Source of the DNA: Rheinheimera sp. | GTDB taxonomy: Bacteria > Pseudomonadota > Gammaproteobacteria > Enterobacterales > Alteromonadaceae | Direction: 5' to 3' | Length of the DNA: 21,666 bases | NCBI GenBank assembly: GCA_003482455.1 | Contig: DMYW01000050.1 | Span: forward strand, 325-21,990 | Part shown: positions 1 through 6,851 of the stretch, piece after piece | Layout: each line of letters begins with the position of its first letter | How positions within the stretch are numbered: the stretch's first letter is position 1 | Program-made: the position numbers and the translations under genes | The notes under the pieces: generated by a model | What the model was told of the DNA's origin: nothing | Seen by the model: only the letters and a program-made list of their open reading frames with translations | Databases searched by the model: none

Positions 1-1351
1 TGATTTGATAACAAGGAATGTATTTGCTACCCGGTAGTTTCATCCGGCCTTGGCTAACAAACGCCTCTAGCAGCTGATCCATTAATGCCATTAAATCCGG
101 TTCACCCGACAACACAAACGGTCCCTGTTTGCTAATCGCCTTGATCCCTTCGTCTTTGACGTTACCGGCAACAATGCCAGAAAATGCCCGGCGCAAGTTT
201 GCCGCGAGGCGCGCTTTGTCTTGATTGAGGTGCAAATCAAGTCCAGCCATATTGTCGTGGGTTGGCGCAAATGGATGTTGGAAATCCGGTTCAATCGCCA
301 AGGTCCAATTGAAGTGGTAAGCATCGCCGACTTGTTTGCGGAAACTACGCACGTCTTGGCAGCCTTGTTTTAAGGTTTGCGCCACTTTGACTGGGTCGTC
401 AATAATGATTTGGAATAACTTCAATGCCTCAGCTCCCAGCGTTTTTTCAACAAACCGACTTAATTCAATGAAGTAGGCTTCGCTTTGTTTGGGGCCGGTT
501 AAAATCACCGGCAGCACTTGGTCGCGGTTTTTTTCATTCAGCATAATGCCAAGCAGATACAACAGCTCTTCGGCTGTGCCGGCGCCGCCGGGGAAGATGA
601 TGATGCCATGCGCTACACGGACGAAAGCCTCCAAGCGTTTTTCAATATCCGGTAGGATCACCAGTTCATTGACGATTGGGTTTGGTGGTTCAGCGGCAAT
701 GATGCTCGGTTCGGTCAACCCCAAATAACGCCCTTTGTCGTTGCGTTGCTTGGCGTGACCAATGGTGGCGCCTTTCATCGGGCCTTTCATCGCGCCAGGG
801 CCACAACCGGTACAAATGTCCAAACCGCGCAGGCCTAACTGATAGCCGACTTCTTTGGTGTACTTGTATTCAGTTTCGTTGATGGAGTGGCCGCCCCAAC
901 AGACAATCATGTTTGGCGTAGCGCCGGGGCTTATGACTTGCGCATTACGCAGAATATCAAACACGCTATGGGTGATGTGGCTTGGGTTGGATAAATCGAG
1001 TTTGTTTTGATCAGCGCCGAGGCGAGTGTGGTAGAACAAAATGTCGCGCAGCACGGCAAACAAATGTTCATGAATACCGCGGATCAACTCGCCGTCGACA
1101 AACGCAGATGCCGGTGGGTTAAACAATTCGATTTTAATGCCGCGTTCGCGAGCGACAAGATTCACTGAAAAATCAGCGAATTGCCGATAAATTTCTGCCG
1201 AACTGTCGGTGTGAGAACCCACGTTGAGCACAGCTAAACAACAGTTGCGGAATAAGCGGAAGGTATCGTTACTGGCGTTTTGTTTCAGCGCGTCGACTTC
1301 TAATTGGGACAATAAGTCCATCGCGCCCAGCGGATTTAATTGCACATGCAT
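1..1351 (-). CDS. ppnN: Pyrimidine/purine-5'-nucleotide nucleosidase PpnN (3' end cut by window)
   Basis: I translated this from 1351 downwards: 450 full codons lie in the window and the reading frame runs off at base 1. The product matches E. coli PpnN (YgdH, 454 aa) along its whole length, from the N-terminal 'NPLGAMDLLSQLEVD' to 'MKLPGSKYIPCY' near the end, so only a few residues and the stop are missing. It has the LOG/lysine-decarboxylase-like nucleotide-binding motif PGGAGT at residues 254-259 and the 'GGHSINE' and 'CTGCGPGAMK' segments. PpnN cleaves nucleoside monophosphates to base and ribose-5-phosphate in the cytosol; the E. coli enzyme is regulated by (p)ppGpp (family knowledge). 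The start is the ATG at 1351, with GAGGAG (1358-1363) six bases upstream. It lies 49 bp downstream of the diguanylate cyclase gene on the same strand and is probably cotranscribed with it. Confidence 0.95.
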   Translation of the reverse strand, partial: MHVQLNPLGAMDLLSQLEVDALKQNASNDTFRLFRNCCLAVLNVGSHTDSSAEIYRQFADFSVNLVARERGIKIELFNPPASAFVDGELIRGIHEHLFAVLRDILFYHTRLGADQNKLDLSNPSHITHSVFDILRNAQVISPGATPNMIVCWGGHSINETEYKYTKEVGYQLGLRGLDICTGCGPGAMKGPMKGATIGHAKQRNDKGRYLGLTEPSIIAAEPPNPIVNELVILPDIEKRLEAFVRVAHGIIIFPGGAGTAEELLYLLGIMLNEKNRDQVLPVILTGPKQSEAYFIELSRFVEKTLGAEALKLFQIIIDDPVKVAQTLKQGCQDVRSFRKQVGDAYHFNWTLAIEPDFQHPFAPTHDNMAGLDLHLNQDKARLAANLRRAFSGIVAGNVKDEGIKAISKQGPFVLSGEPDLMALMDQLLEAFVSQGRMKLPGSKYIPCYQI

Positions 1352-1372
1352 AACAGACTCCTCAAGTCATTG

Positions 1373-1396
1373 CGGCCTGAGGATCTGTTCAGGCCG
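1373..1396 (-). other. Intercistronic hairpin between the diguanylate cyclase gene and ppnN
   Basis: A perfect 8-bp inverted repeat, CGGCCTGA (1373-1380) and TCAGGCCG (1389-1396), closes an 8-nt loop. It starts just after the cyclase stop codon and ends about ten bases before the ppnN Shine-Dalgarno. No run of U follows in the minus direction, so it does not look like an intrinsic terminator. An mRNA-stabilising or processing hairpin between two cotranscribed genes fits better; this is inference. Confidence 0.5.
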
Positions 1397-1400
1397 TCAT

Positions 1401-2954
1401 TTAACTTCGGAAAATGACTTTGTCGCGCCCAGCGTGTTTGGCATCGTATAGTGCTTCGTCAGCACGGTCGAAGGCGGCGCGGCCAGTATCTGAAGTTTTT
1501 ACTTGTGTCGCTCCGAAAGAAATGGTGATCGGAACGTTCTGATCCTTGAATTTAAATGGAATGCGTTTAATTTTCTCGCGCAGTATATTCAGCGGGCCTT
1601 CCAGATCTTCGAGCGGAGTTTCCGGGAACAACAACACGAACTCTTCACCACCATAACGCGCGATAAAGTCAGATTCTCGCAGACTCTGACGTAATGCTTT
1701 TGCAATAACTTTCAATGTTTTATCGCCAGCGCTATGTCCGTAACTATCGTTGATGTTTTTGAAATGGTCAACGTCAGCCAGTACCACAGACAGCGGTTTA
1801 CCGTAGCGTTTGAAGCGTTTCAGTTCCAGCTCGTAACGTTCATCAAACGAGGCACGGTTAGGTAATTCGGTTAAAGCATCTTGCAGACTGCGGAATTTTT
1901 GCTCGGCTAAACGTTTGCGGAATTGTGCGGCTTCTTCTTCCAGTTCTTTCAAACGCTTATCCATTTCTTGCAATGCAGAGAGCATGGTTTCACGTTCAAG
2001 GCGCTCTAGCTGCTCTTTTTCACGCAGCGAATTGCTGATGGCGCCAAGTTTTTCGGTGACGAGAGTTTGCAGGTGCTCTAGCGTTTTGGCGCTTTGGGTT
2101 TCTTTACCAAGAACCGCGATCTGATGCTCAATTTGTTGATTGAGCAACGCCATTTTCTCGCGAATGTTGTTACTGCTTTTTAGTGACGTGACCAGCGACT
2201 GCTGCACTGATGTCAGTGCTTCATTGAGTTTCAGCAGGAAGTGCTGCGCCGAATGACGCTCTTCATTGATGCTAGAAATAATGATTTCGATAGTCTTTAA
2301 ACAGGCTTCGAGCAGTTTTTCCAGCGTCAATTCGCTCAGTAGACTTAAACGAATAGCTTCGATTTCTTTGGCGTAGTGCCCTTCAAACGCCAATTCGCTT
2401 AGCAAGTTAGTCAGTTCGACGCTGATCTGCCGACAGATAGTGTCTTGACGTGCTGTGTCGGTGATTTCTTCGATATCCGCGCCTTGTTTGGCATTGAGCG
2501 CGCTGTGATACAGCTCGGTTAAATGGGTCAGGTGCGGGATAAAACTTTGGATATTTGGACCGGGTTCTTCGACCTTGGACAACAACTCGCGTAAATCTCG
2601 GCGCAGTTGATTGGGTAAACCACGTTGTTTTTGCAGTAATTTACCTGCTTCGCTAATGGTGGCTTGGGCTTTGCGGACTTCGACTTGTTGTTTGGATTCG
2701 AGGGTTTTTAAATGCTCAGAGGTTTGCTCAAGCTGCGGCAACAATTTTTCTAAATCGGTGCCATTGGCCAATTCTTGCCGGAAACGCGCAAGCTTGTTGT
2801 CCAGCTCAATGTCGATGCCTTTGCACACCAGAGAAAGCCGTGAAACAAATTGAGTCAGTATTTTGAACTGACTTTCGTATGTATCTTCAAGCATCTTTCG
2901 AGCCTTAACGGCGCTGGATAGCTGTTGTTTGAGTTGGTTATCCGAATCTACCAC
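1401..2954 (-). CDS. Diguanylate cyclase with long N-terminal coiled-coil region (GGDEF)
   Basis: This 517-residue protein should make cyclic-di-GMP from two GTP. The C-terminal GGDEF domain covers about residues 355-515. It has the intact signature GGEEF at 435-439, the metal-binding 'LADVDHFKNIND' segment, and the inhibitory-site motif RxxD (R426, D429) exactly five residues before GGEEF. It is therefore expected to be active and subject to product inhibition. Residues 1-350 are strongly helical, rich in Glu, Gln, Leu and Lys with heptad-like stretches, and show no signal peptide or membrane segment. This suggests a cytoplasmic, coiled-coil-driven oligomer with an input I do not recognise. 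The start is GTG at 2954; an in-frame TAG about 20 bases upstream rules out a longer form, and the next ATG is codon 21. The Shine-Dalgarno is weak. ppnN follows after 49 bp. Confidence 0.93.
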   Translation of the reverse strand: MVDSDNQLKQQLSSAVKARKMLEDTYESQFKILTQFVSRLSLVCKGIDIELDNKLARFRQELANGTDLEKLLPQLEQTSEHLKTLESKQQVEVRKAQATISEAGKLLQKQRGLPNQLRRDLRELLSKVEEPGPNIQSFIPHLTHLTELYHSALNAKQGADIEEITDTARQDTICRQISVELTNLLSELAFEGHYAKEIEAIRLSLLSELTLEKLLEACLKTIEIIISSINEERHSAQHFLLKLNEALTSVQQSLVTSLKSSNNIREKMALLNQQIEHQIAVLGKETQSAKTLEHLQTLVTEKLGAISNSLREKEQLERLERETMLSALQEMDKRLKELEEEAAQFRKRLAEQKFRSLQDALTELPNRASFDERYELELKRFKRYGKPLSVVLADVDHFKNINDSYGHSAGDKTLKVIAKALRQSLRESDFIARYGGEEFVLLFPETPLEDLEGPLNILREKIKRIPFKFKDQNVPITISFGATQVKTSDTGRAAFDRADEALYDAKHAGRDKVIFRS

Positions 2955-2992
2955 GTCTGAATACCGGCAAAACTAATGCAGTTAGTGGGCTA

Positions 2993-2998
2993 AGTATA
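2993..2998 (-). promoter_or_regulatory. Possible -10 element for the diguanylate cyclase gene
   Basis: TATACT on the minus strand matches five of six consensus bases and lies 38 bases before the GTG start, just downstream of the terminator at 3042-3078. I found no good -35 box 16-18 bases upstream, so this is a weak call. Confidence 0.25.
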
Positions 2999-3041
2999 TC
3001 TGCAACTTCGATAAAAGCGCAGCACTTCGAGCTCAGGAATT

Positions 3042-3078
3042 AAAAAAGCCGACGGGAATTGCTTGCCGTCGGCTTTTT
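3042..3078 (-). terminator. Strong intrinsic terminator after the 20-aa ORF (symmetrical)
   Basis: An 8-bp GC-rich stem (GCCGACGG 3048-3055 with CCGTCGGC 3066-3073) is flanked by six A (3042-3047) and five T (3074-3078), giving an intrinsic terminator readable in both directions. The neighbouring large genes diverge from this region, so neither needs a terminator here. The only leftward transcription unit it can end is the short ORF at 3095-3157. A small separate hairpin, GGTCG/CGACC (3080-3094), lies between that ORF's stop and this stem. Confidence 0.85.
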
Positions 3079-3094
3079 GGGTCGTTGTTCGACC

Positions 3095-3157
3095 TTATTT
3101 TTTAGTCAAGTAGTAGGGTAACCAGCTTTGTTCTTCAACAGAGGTCAGCATGTTCAT
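3095..3157 (-). CDS. Candidate 20-aa small protein or leader peptide
   Basis: Translating the minus strand from the ATG at 3157 gives MNMLTSVEEQSWLPYYLTKK followed by TAA at 3097-3095. AGGA lies eight bases before the start, a good Shine-Dalgarno. The ORF is bounded by a candidate promoter upstream (3216-3244) and a strong terminator downstream (3042-3078), so it reads as a self-contained transcription unit of roughly 165 nt. The peptide has no membrane segment or signal sequence; it has a short acidic stretch (EE), an aromatic patch (W, YY) and a basic tail. I do not recognise a family. Alternatives are a dual-function sRNA, a leader peptide that attenuates the downstream cyclase gene, or a chance ORF inside an sRNA. 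Confidence 0.5.
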   Translation of the reverse strand: MNMLTSVEEQSWLPYYLTKK

Positions 3158-3215
3158 AACGTTAATCCTGTTCACAGCGTTGGTTGGGTTGATGCCGTAA
3201 TCATCAACGGCGACA

Positions 3216-3244
3216 ATTTAACCATATTTCGTTTCGAAAGTAAA
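3216..3244 (-). promoter_or_regulatory. Candidate sigma-70 promoter for the 20-aa ORF
   Basis: On the minus strand, TTTACT (3244-3239) and TTAAAT (3221-3216) are separated by exactly 17 bases; each matches four of six consensus positions. A start near 3209 would give a leader of about 50 nt before the ATG at 3157. Moderate evidence only, supported by its position relative to the ORF and terminator. Confidence 0.4.
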
Positions 3245-3249
3245 AGTTA

Positions 3250-3295
3250 TTTTGTAAGTTTTCAGCGGTGGTTACAAAAATCTGATCAGATTTTT
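3250..3295. repeat. Overlapping inverted repeats including a 20-bp perfect palindrome
   Basis: AAAAATCTGATCAGATTTTT at 3276-3295 is a perfect 20-bp palindrome with no spacer. Just to its left, TTTTGTAA (3250-3257) and TTACAAAA (3272-3279) form an 8-bp inverted repeat with a 14-base spacer, sharing bases with the palindrome. Both lie between the divergent 20-aa ORF and the M61 peptidase gene, 75-120 bp before the latter's start. They look like operator sites for a dimeric regulator. The A/T flanks could also make a weak terminator, but a stem with no loop is poor for that. Confidence 0.5.
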
Positions 3296-3370
3296 TTGGC
3301 GACTGGTCTGACAGTGGCTGGTCAGCGCGACGTTTTTGCCGTAATTTGACTGCAAAACTAAGGAGTTATT

Positions 3371-5146
3371 ATGACATTCACTCGTATCGCTACAGCGCTC
3401 TCGTTGCTGTGCGCAGGCTCGGTTTGGGCACAAACCAGTTACACCATTCGGATCACCGAGCCATCGCACCATTTAGCCGATATTGAAATGCAGTTAGAAC
3501 CACACCAAGCAGGTGTTGTTGAAGTAAAAATGCCGGCATGGCGCACCGGCAAGTATGAAATTATGGACCTCGCCAACGGTGTGCGTCGTTTCGTTGTGAA
3601 AGATGAATCCGGTAAAGAGTTACCGGTGCAGAAATCTGAAAAGAGCACTTGGCAAGTCAAGTTGGATAAACCCAGTCGCTTGACGGTGTCATACCAAGTG
3701 TATGCTAACGCCCTCGGGGGCCGCAGCCGTCACATTGACGAGACCCATGCTTACATTGACGCATCGGCCTATTTGATGTTTACCGAGCAAAGCCGCGCAG
3801 AAGAAGCGTTGGTCAGCTTGCAAGTGCCAAAAGAGTGGCGTAGCACGTCGGGCATGCCACGATTAGGCGCCCATCAATTCAAAGCGGCCAACTACGACGT
3901 GCTGATTGATTCGCCGATTGAAACCGGGATCCATCAAAGTTTCACTTTTAAAGCCGACGGCCGCGATTATGAGTTGGTGATTTGGGGCGAGGGTAACTAT
4001 GACTCGCAGCAAATGGTTACTGATTTGCAGAAACTCGTCCAACAAACCGACAGCATTTGGCAGGGCTACCCCTATCAAAACTACTTGTTTATCGTGCATG
4101 CCACTGATGGAGTGCGCGGCGCGACGGAACATTTAAATTCGACTGTGATCCAGCGTGACCGTTTTACTTTCAAAAAACGGGAGCATTATGTCGATTTTCT
4201 GGCGACCGCGTCTCATGAGCTGGTCCACACATGGAACGTCAAAGCCTATCGCCCCAGCGAAATGGTACCGTATGACTTTTTAAATCCTAACTACACCAAG
4301 CTGTTATGGATCTCGGAAGGCTCAACCAGTTATTTCCAAGATCAGCTGTTGCTGCGCGCAGGCTTGATGACCCACGAAGAGTTTTATGCCGATATCGCGA
4401 AGGCGCTGGATAAATTTTCGCGCTTGCCAGGTGCGCAAGTACAGTCGGTGGCAGAGAGCAGTTTTGACAATTGGATTAGCTTACCGGGCGATCATGCGGA
4501 TAACTTTAGCGTCAACATTTATTCCGAAGGCTACTTAGTTAGCTGGATGTTGGACAAATGGCTGCTGGATAATTCCGGTTTAAAAGCTAATTATCGCACC
4601 CTACATAACGAGTTATATCAACGCTTTGGCAAAACAACGGCCTTTACTGCTGACGATGTAAAAACCATTGCAAAGGACTTAACAGGCGATAGCTTAGAGC
4701 CATTCTGGCAAGCGCAAGTTGAAACGCCGATGGAGCTCGATAGCAAAGCCTTGCTGGCGGCTGCTGGCCTCGAATTGGTGTACCCGAAAGGGCAAAAAGC
4801 CTTTACTGGGATCACCAGCAGCAATAAAGAAGGCCCTGAAAAAGTCAGTAAAGTGCTGCGCGACAGCCCTGCTTGGCGGGCAGGTTTTACATCTGACGAT
4901 GAGATCATCGCGATCAATGGTTTAAAACTGAAAGCGCCTTTGGAAGAGCGTTTGAAAGATTTTAAACCGAACGACAAAATTCGCGTTAGCCTGTTTCGTT
5001 CAGGTCGCTTAGTGGAATTGGAGTTAACATTAGGCGCTGTGCCAGACGGTCAACCGAAAGTGCAACCTGTGGCCAAACCGAGCAAAACACAACAAGCATT
5101 TCACAAAGCCTGGCTAGGCGTGGATCTGCCAAAGCCGGCGAAATAA
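3371..5146 (+). CDS. Exported M61-family metallopeptidase with PDZ domain (glycyl aminopeptidase-like)
   Basis: A 591-residue protein with a typical Sec signal peptide ending at 'AGSVWA' before Gln21, so the mature protein is probably periplasmic. The zinc-peptidase motif HELVH is at residues 282-286, followed by the family-typical Trp (HTWN) and the third ligand Glu316 in 'WISEGSTSYFQD'. The N-terminal part is the beta-rich M61 domain. A PDZ domain lies near residues 465-560 ('VLRDSPAWRAGFTSDDEIIAING'), typical of M61 proteins. Related enzymes remove N-terminal Gly or Ala residues from peptides; the substrate here is unknown. The ATG at 3371 has AAGGAG seven bases upstream. It is a single-gene unit ending at the terminator at 5164-5192. 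Confidence is high for family, lower for exact substrate. Confidence 0.93.
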   Translation: MTFTRIATALSLLCAGSVWAQTSYTIRITEPSHHLADIEMQLEPHQAGVVEVKMPAWRTGKYEIMDLANGVRRFVVKDESGKELPVQKSEKSTWQVKLDKPSRLTVSYQVYANALGGRSRHIDETHAYIDASAYLMFTEQSRAEEALVSLQVPKEWRSTSGMPRLGAHQFKAANYDVLIDSPIETGIHQSFTFKADGRDYELVIWGEGNYDSQQMVTDLQKLVQQTDSIWQGYPYQNYLFIVHATDGVRGATEHLNSTVIQRDRFTFKKREHYVDFLATASHELVHTWNVKAYRPSEMVPYDFLNPNYTKLLWISEGSTSYFQDQLLLRAGLMTHEEFYADIAKALDKFSRLPGAQVQSVAESSFDNWISLPGDHADNFSVNIYSEGYLVSWMLDKWLLDNSGLKANYRTLHNELYQRFGKTTAFTADDVKTIAKDLTGDSLEPFWQAQVETPMELDSKALLAAAGLELVYPKGQKAFTGITSSNKEGPEKVSKVLRDSPAWRAGFTSDDEIIAINGLKLKAPLEERLKDFKPNDKIRVSLFRSGRLVELELTLGAVPDGQPKVQPVAKPSKTQQAFHKAWLGVDLPKPAK

Positions 5147-5163
5147 CCCTAGGTTGAGGCAAT

Positions 5164-5192
5164 AAAAAACCGCGCTTTGGCGCGGTTTTTTT
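5164..5192. terminator. Bidirectional terminator between the M61 peptidase and queF
   Basis: A CCGCGC (5170-5175) / GCGCGG (5180-5185) stem with a TTTG loop is flanked by six A and seven T. It serves the convergent peptidase gene (plus) and queF (minus). Confidence 0.9.
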
Positions 5193-5207
5193 ATGGCAGC
5201 AAGCCGA

Positions 5208-6050
5208 CTATTGCCGCGTCAGCCGAATATTCGGCGGTGTGTAAGGGTGGCTGCTGCGCAGTGGGTTGATGTCCAAACCGCCTCGGCGGGTATAACAGGC
5301 GTAGACCGCTAAAAACTCGGGTTGCAGCAATTTTGATAGATCTTGATAGATCCGCTCGACACACTGCTCGTGAAATTCGTTGTGCATCCGAAAGCTAATC
5401 ACGTATTTGAGCAAACTCGCTTCGTCGATTTTGGCGCCTTTGTAGTGAATAAACAGGCTGGCCCAATCCGGTTGCGACGTGATCAAGCAGTTTGATTTCA
5501 GCAAATGCGAATGCAGTTTTTCTTCCACTTGTTGCGTGGGGTCGCACGCCAAAAGGGCTGGGTTGTAGTCGTAGTCCGTGATTGAAACGTCCAGATCGTC
5601 GATACAACGACCTGGCAACCAGGTTGGCTGAAACGAGCCCAGTTCATTGACATGATGCAGCACCACATCGACTTTACGGCCGGCGCAGTGCGATAAATCC
5701 TGCTGCAAGGCTTGATAGACACCTGTGATGTCTTGAAAGCGCGTTTGGTTGAAACTATTGAGATACAACTTAAACGATTTGGATTCAATCAGGTTTGGCG
5801 AGTCAAACGGCACAGTGACAGTCGCCAACGCGACTGCCGGTTTGCCTTGTACGTTGAGCCATGACAATTCATACGCATGCCATACATCGTAGCCAACAAA
5901 CGGCAGCGGCTGGTCAGCGGCGATGCCAATGATGTCACGCGCCAGCTGCCGTGGTACAGGCTGCAGCAGGGATGGGTCGTAGTCGGTTTTGTAGGCTGTT
6001 GTTTTGCCAAGACTTAAATGGGCGAGTTCGGATTCATTAATTTTTGTCAT
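5208..6050 (-). CDS. queF: NADPH-dependent 7-cyano-7-deazaguanine (preQ0) reductase QueF
   Basis: This enzyme reduces the nitrile of preQ0 to the aminomethyl group of preQ1 in queuosine biosynthesis, in the cytoplasm. The 280-residue product aligns throughout with the long type II QueF of E. coli (282 aa). It shares 'LIESKSFKLYLNSFNQTRF', 'HLLKSNCLITSQPDW' with the catalytic Cys188 and Asp195, and 'FHEQCVERI' and 'YTRRGGLDINP' at the end. I chose ATG 6050 ('MTKINESELAHL') rather than the longer open frame reaching 6128, because homologs start there and the extension would run back into divergent syd. The Shine-Dalgarno is weak. The gene is divergent from syd with 64 bp between them, as in E. 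coli. The leader looks only about 24 nt long, too short for a preQ1 riboswitch. Confidence 0.96.
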   Translation of the reverse strand: MTKINESELAHLSLGKTTAYKTDYDPSLLQPVPRQLARDIIGIAADQPLPFVGYDVWHAYELSWLNVQGKPAVALATVTVPFDSPNLIESKSFKLYLNSFNQTRFQDITGVYQALQQDLSHCAGRKVDVVLHHVNELGSFQPTWLPGRCIDDLDVSITDYDYNPALLACDPTQQVEEKLHSHLLKSNCLITSQPDWASLFIHYKGAKIDEASLLKYVISFRMHNEFHEQCVERIYQDLSKLLQPEFLAVYACYTRRGGLDINPLRSSHPYTPPNIRLTRQ

Positions 6051-6072
6051 AGCTATAAATTCACGCGTAAGA

Positions 6073-6090
6073 TGTGCCGATTCTAGCACA
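6073..6090 (-). promoter_or_regulatory. Possible extended -10 promoter of queF
   Basis: On the minus strand TGC-TAGAAT (6088-6080) is an extended -10 sequence, 30 bases before the queF ATG. It lies inside a small inverted repeat, TGTGC (6073-6077) and GCACA (6086-6090). I see no good -35 box, as expected when an extended -10 is used. Confidence 0.35.
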
Positions 6091-6114
6091 AGCAGTTTAG
6101 AGGCAGTATCAGCG

Positions 6115-6672
6115 ATGCATGACAGCACCTTGACCGTGGCTACGGTGTACAGCGAATTAGTTGAAAAAGTTCAGCAACAAGCGCAATTAAATGGCGACAT
6201 CTGGCGAAGTTGGGTCGATCCTGCGCACGTCTCGCCAGCCCAGTACGGTGATGTGGTTGATGACCAAGTGGCGTGGTGGCCTTGTGTTATGGCAACGCCG
6301 GTGGATTTCAGTGGTGTGGAACGCGGCCTAGACATCACACTCAACGCGCAATTTAAGCAGTTCTTTGGGCAGTTTTATGGCGGCGGTTTGCCGGTGTCGC
6401 ATCCGCGCGGCAATGCAGAACTCTTGATGGTATGGCATGATTCGGATGCCGAGCGTCTGCAGCAAAATTTAATTGCCCACCTGATGATGAAACGTCAATT
6501 AAAACAGCGTGATACATTATTTTTTGCCATTACTGATGACGATGATTTTATGCTCTCCGTCCTCAATAGCACAGGCGAAGTGTATCTAGAACAAGTTGGG
6601 CGTGAAGTGCAGCAGAAGCTGGCGGATTCCTTGCTGGAGTTCTTGCTGCAACTGGCACCGCGTCAAGCGTAA
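6115..6672 (+). CDS. syd: Syd, SecY-interacting protein
   Basis: The 185-residue product matches E. coli Syd (181 aa) in length and pattern: 'VERGLDITLNAQFKQFF', 'QENLIAHL'-type 'QQNLIAHLMMKRQLK', 'NSTGEV' and the C-terminal 'LLEFLLQL'. Syd is a peripheral cytoplasmic protein that binds SecY and helps inactivate or remove abnormal SecYEG translocons (family knowledge). The open frame extends back to 6004 but that would overlap queF; ATG 6115 ('MHDSTLTVATVYSEL') fits the family start, with GAGG eleven bases upstream. It is divergent from queF, the same pairing as in Enterobacteria, although the following yqcC and truC have been separated by about 2.7 kb. Confidence 0.92.
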   Translation: MHDSTLTVATVYSELVEKVQQQAQLNGDIWRSWVDPAHVSPAQYGDVVDDQVAWWPCVMATPVDFSGVERGLDITLNAQFKQFFGQFYGGGLPVSHPRGNAELLMVWHDSDAERLQQNLIAHLMMKRQLKQRDTLFFAITDDDDFMLSVLNSTGEVYLEQVGREVQQKLADSLLEFLLQLAPRQA

Positions 6673-6698
6673 TTCGCAGGTGCTGGGAGCAAACGCAG

Positions 6699-6746
6699 CG
6701 CCTGCTAAGCGCCCTCGGGGCTCTTACTTGAGGGAGCGGTTAGGCG
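6699..6746. other. Long imperfect stem-loop after syd
   Basis: The arms 6699-6716 and 6730-6746 pair through CGCCT/AGGCG and CCCTC/GAGGG, with a few extra bases in the left arm and a 13-base loop. There is no U run, so it may be a degenerate terminator or 3'-end stabilising structure for syd. The rest of the 179-bp gap before the DUF2310 gene holds only the tandem repeat listed next. Confidence 0.4.
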
Positions 6747-6767
6747 AACAGGCTCGTACAGACAAAA

Positions 6768-6793
6768 TCAATCGACCCCTCGTCAATCGACCC
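6768..6793. repeat. Two direct copies of TCAATCGACCC
   Basis: TCAATCGACCC occurs at 6768-6778 and 6783-6793, 15 bases apart start to start, in the gap between convergent syd and the DUF2310 gene. No function is apparent; replication slippage or a protein-binding pair are both possible. Confidence 0.5.
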
Positions 6794-6851
6794 TATACGG
6801 CTGCGTATTGCGTGCGCGACTAGCCTTGTAAAGCCGGTTTCTAACCCACCG

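Noticed and set aside
1373..1396. Terminator between the cyclase gene and ppnN
   Set aside because: The 8-bp stem has no following U run on the minus strand, so it should not stop transcription efficiently.
3276..3295. The 20-bp palindrome as an intrinsic terminator
   Set aside because: A spacer-free palindrome leaves only an A/T-rich stem with a tight loop, and no gene ends beside it; an operator is more likely.
6051..6114. preQ1 riboswitch before queF
   Set aside because: The queF-syd gap is only 64 bp and the likely leader about 24 nt; no aptamer-like hairpin with an A-rich tail is present.
6699..6746. Integron attC-like site (GTTAGGC core within a long imperfect stem-loop)
   Set aside because: GTTAGGC at 6739-6745 fits the R' core pattern, but the partner core is CGCCTGCTAAG rather than RYYYAAC, and there is no integrase gene, cassette array or second copy nearby.
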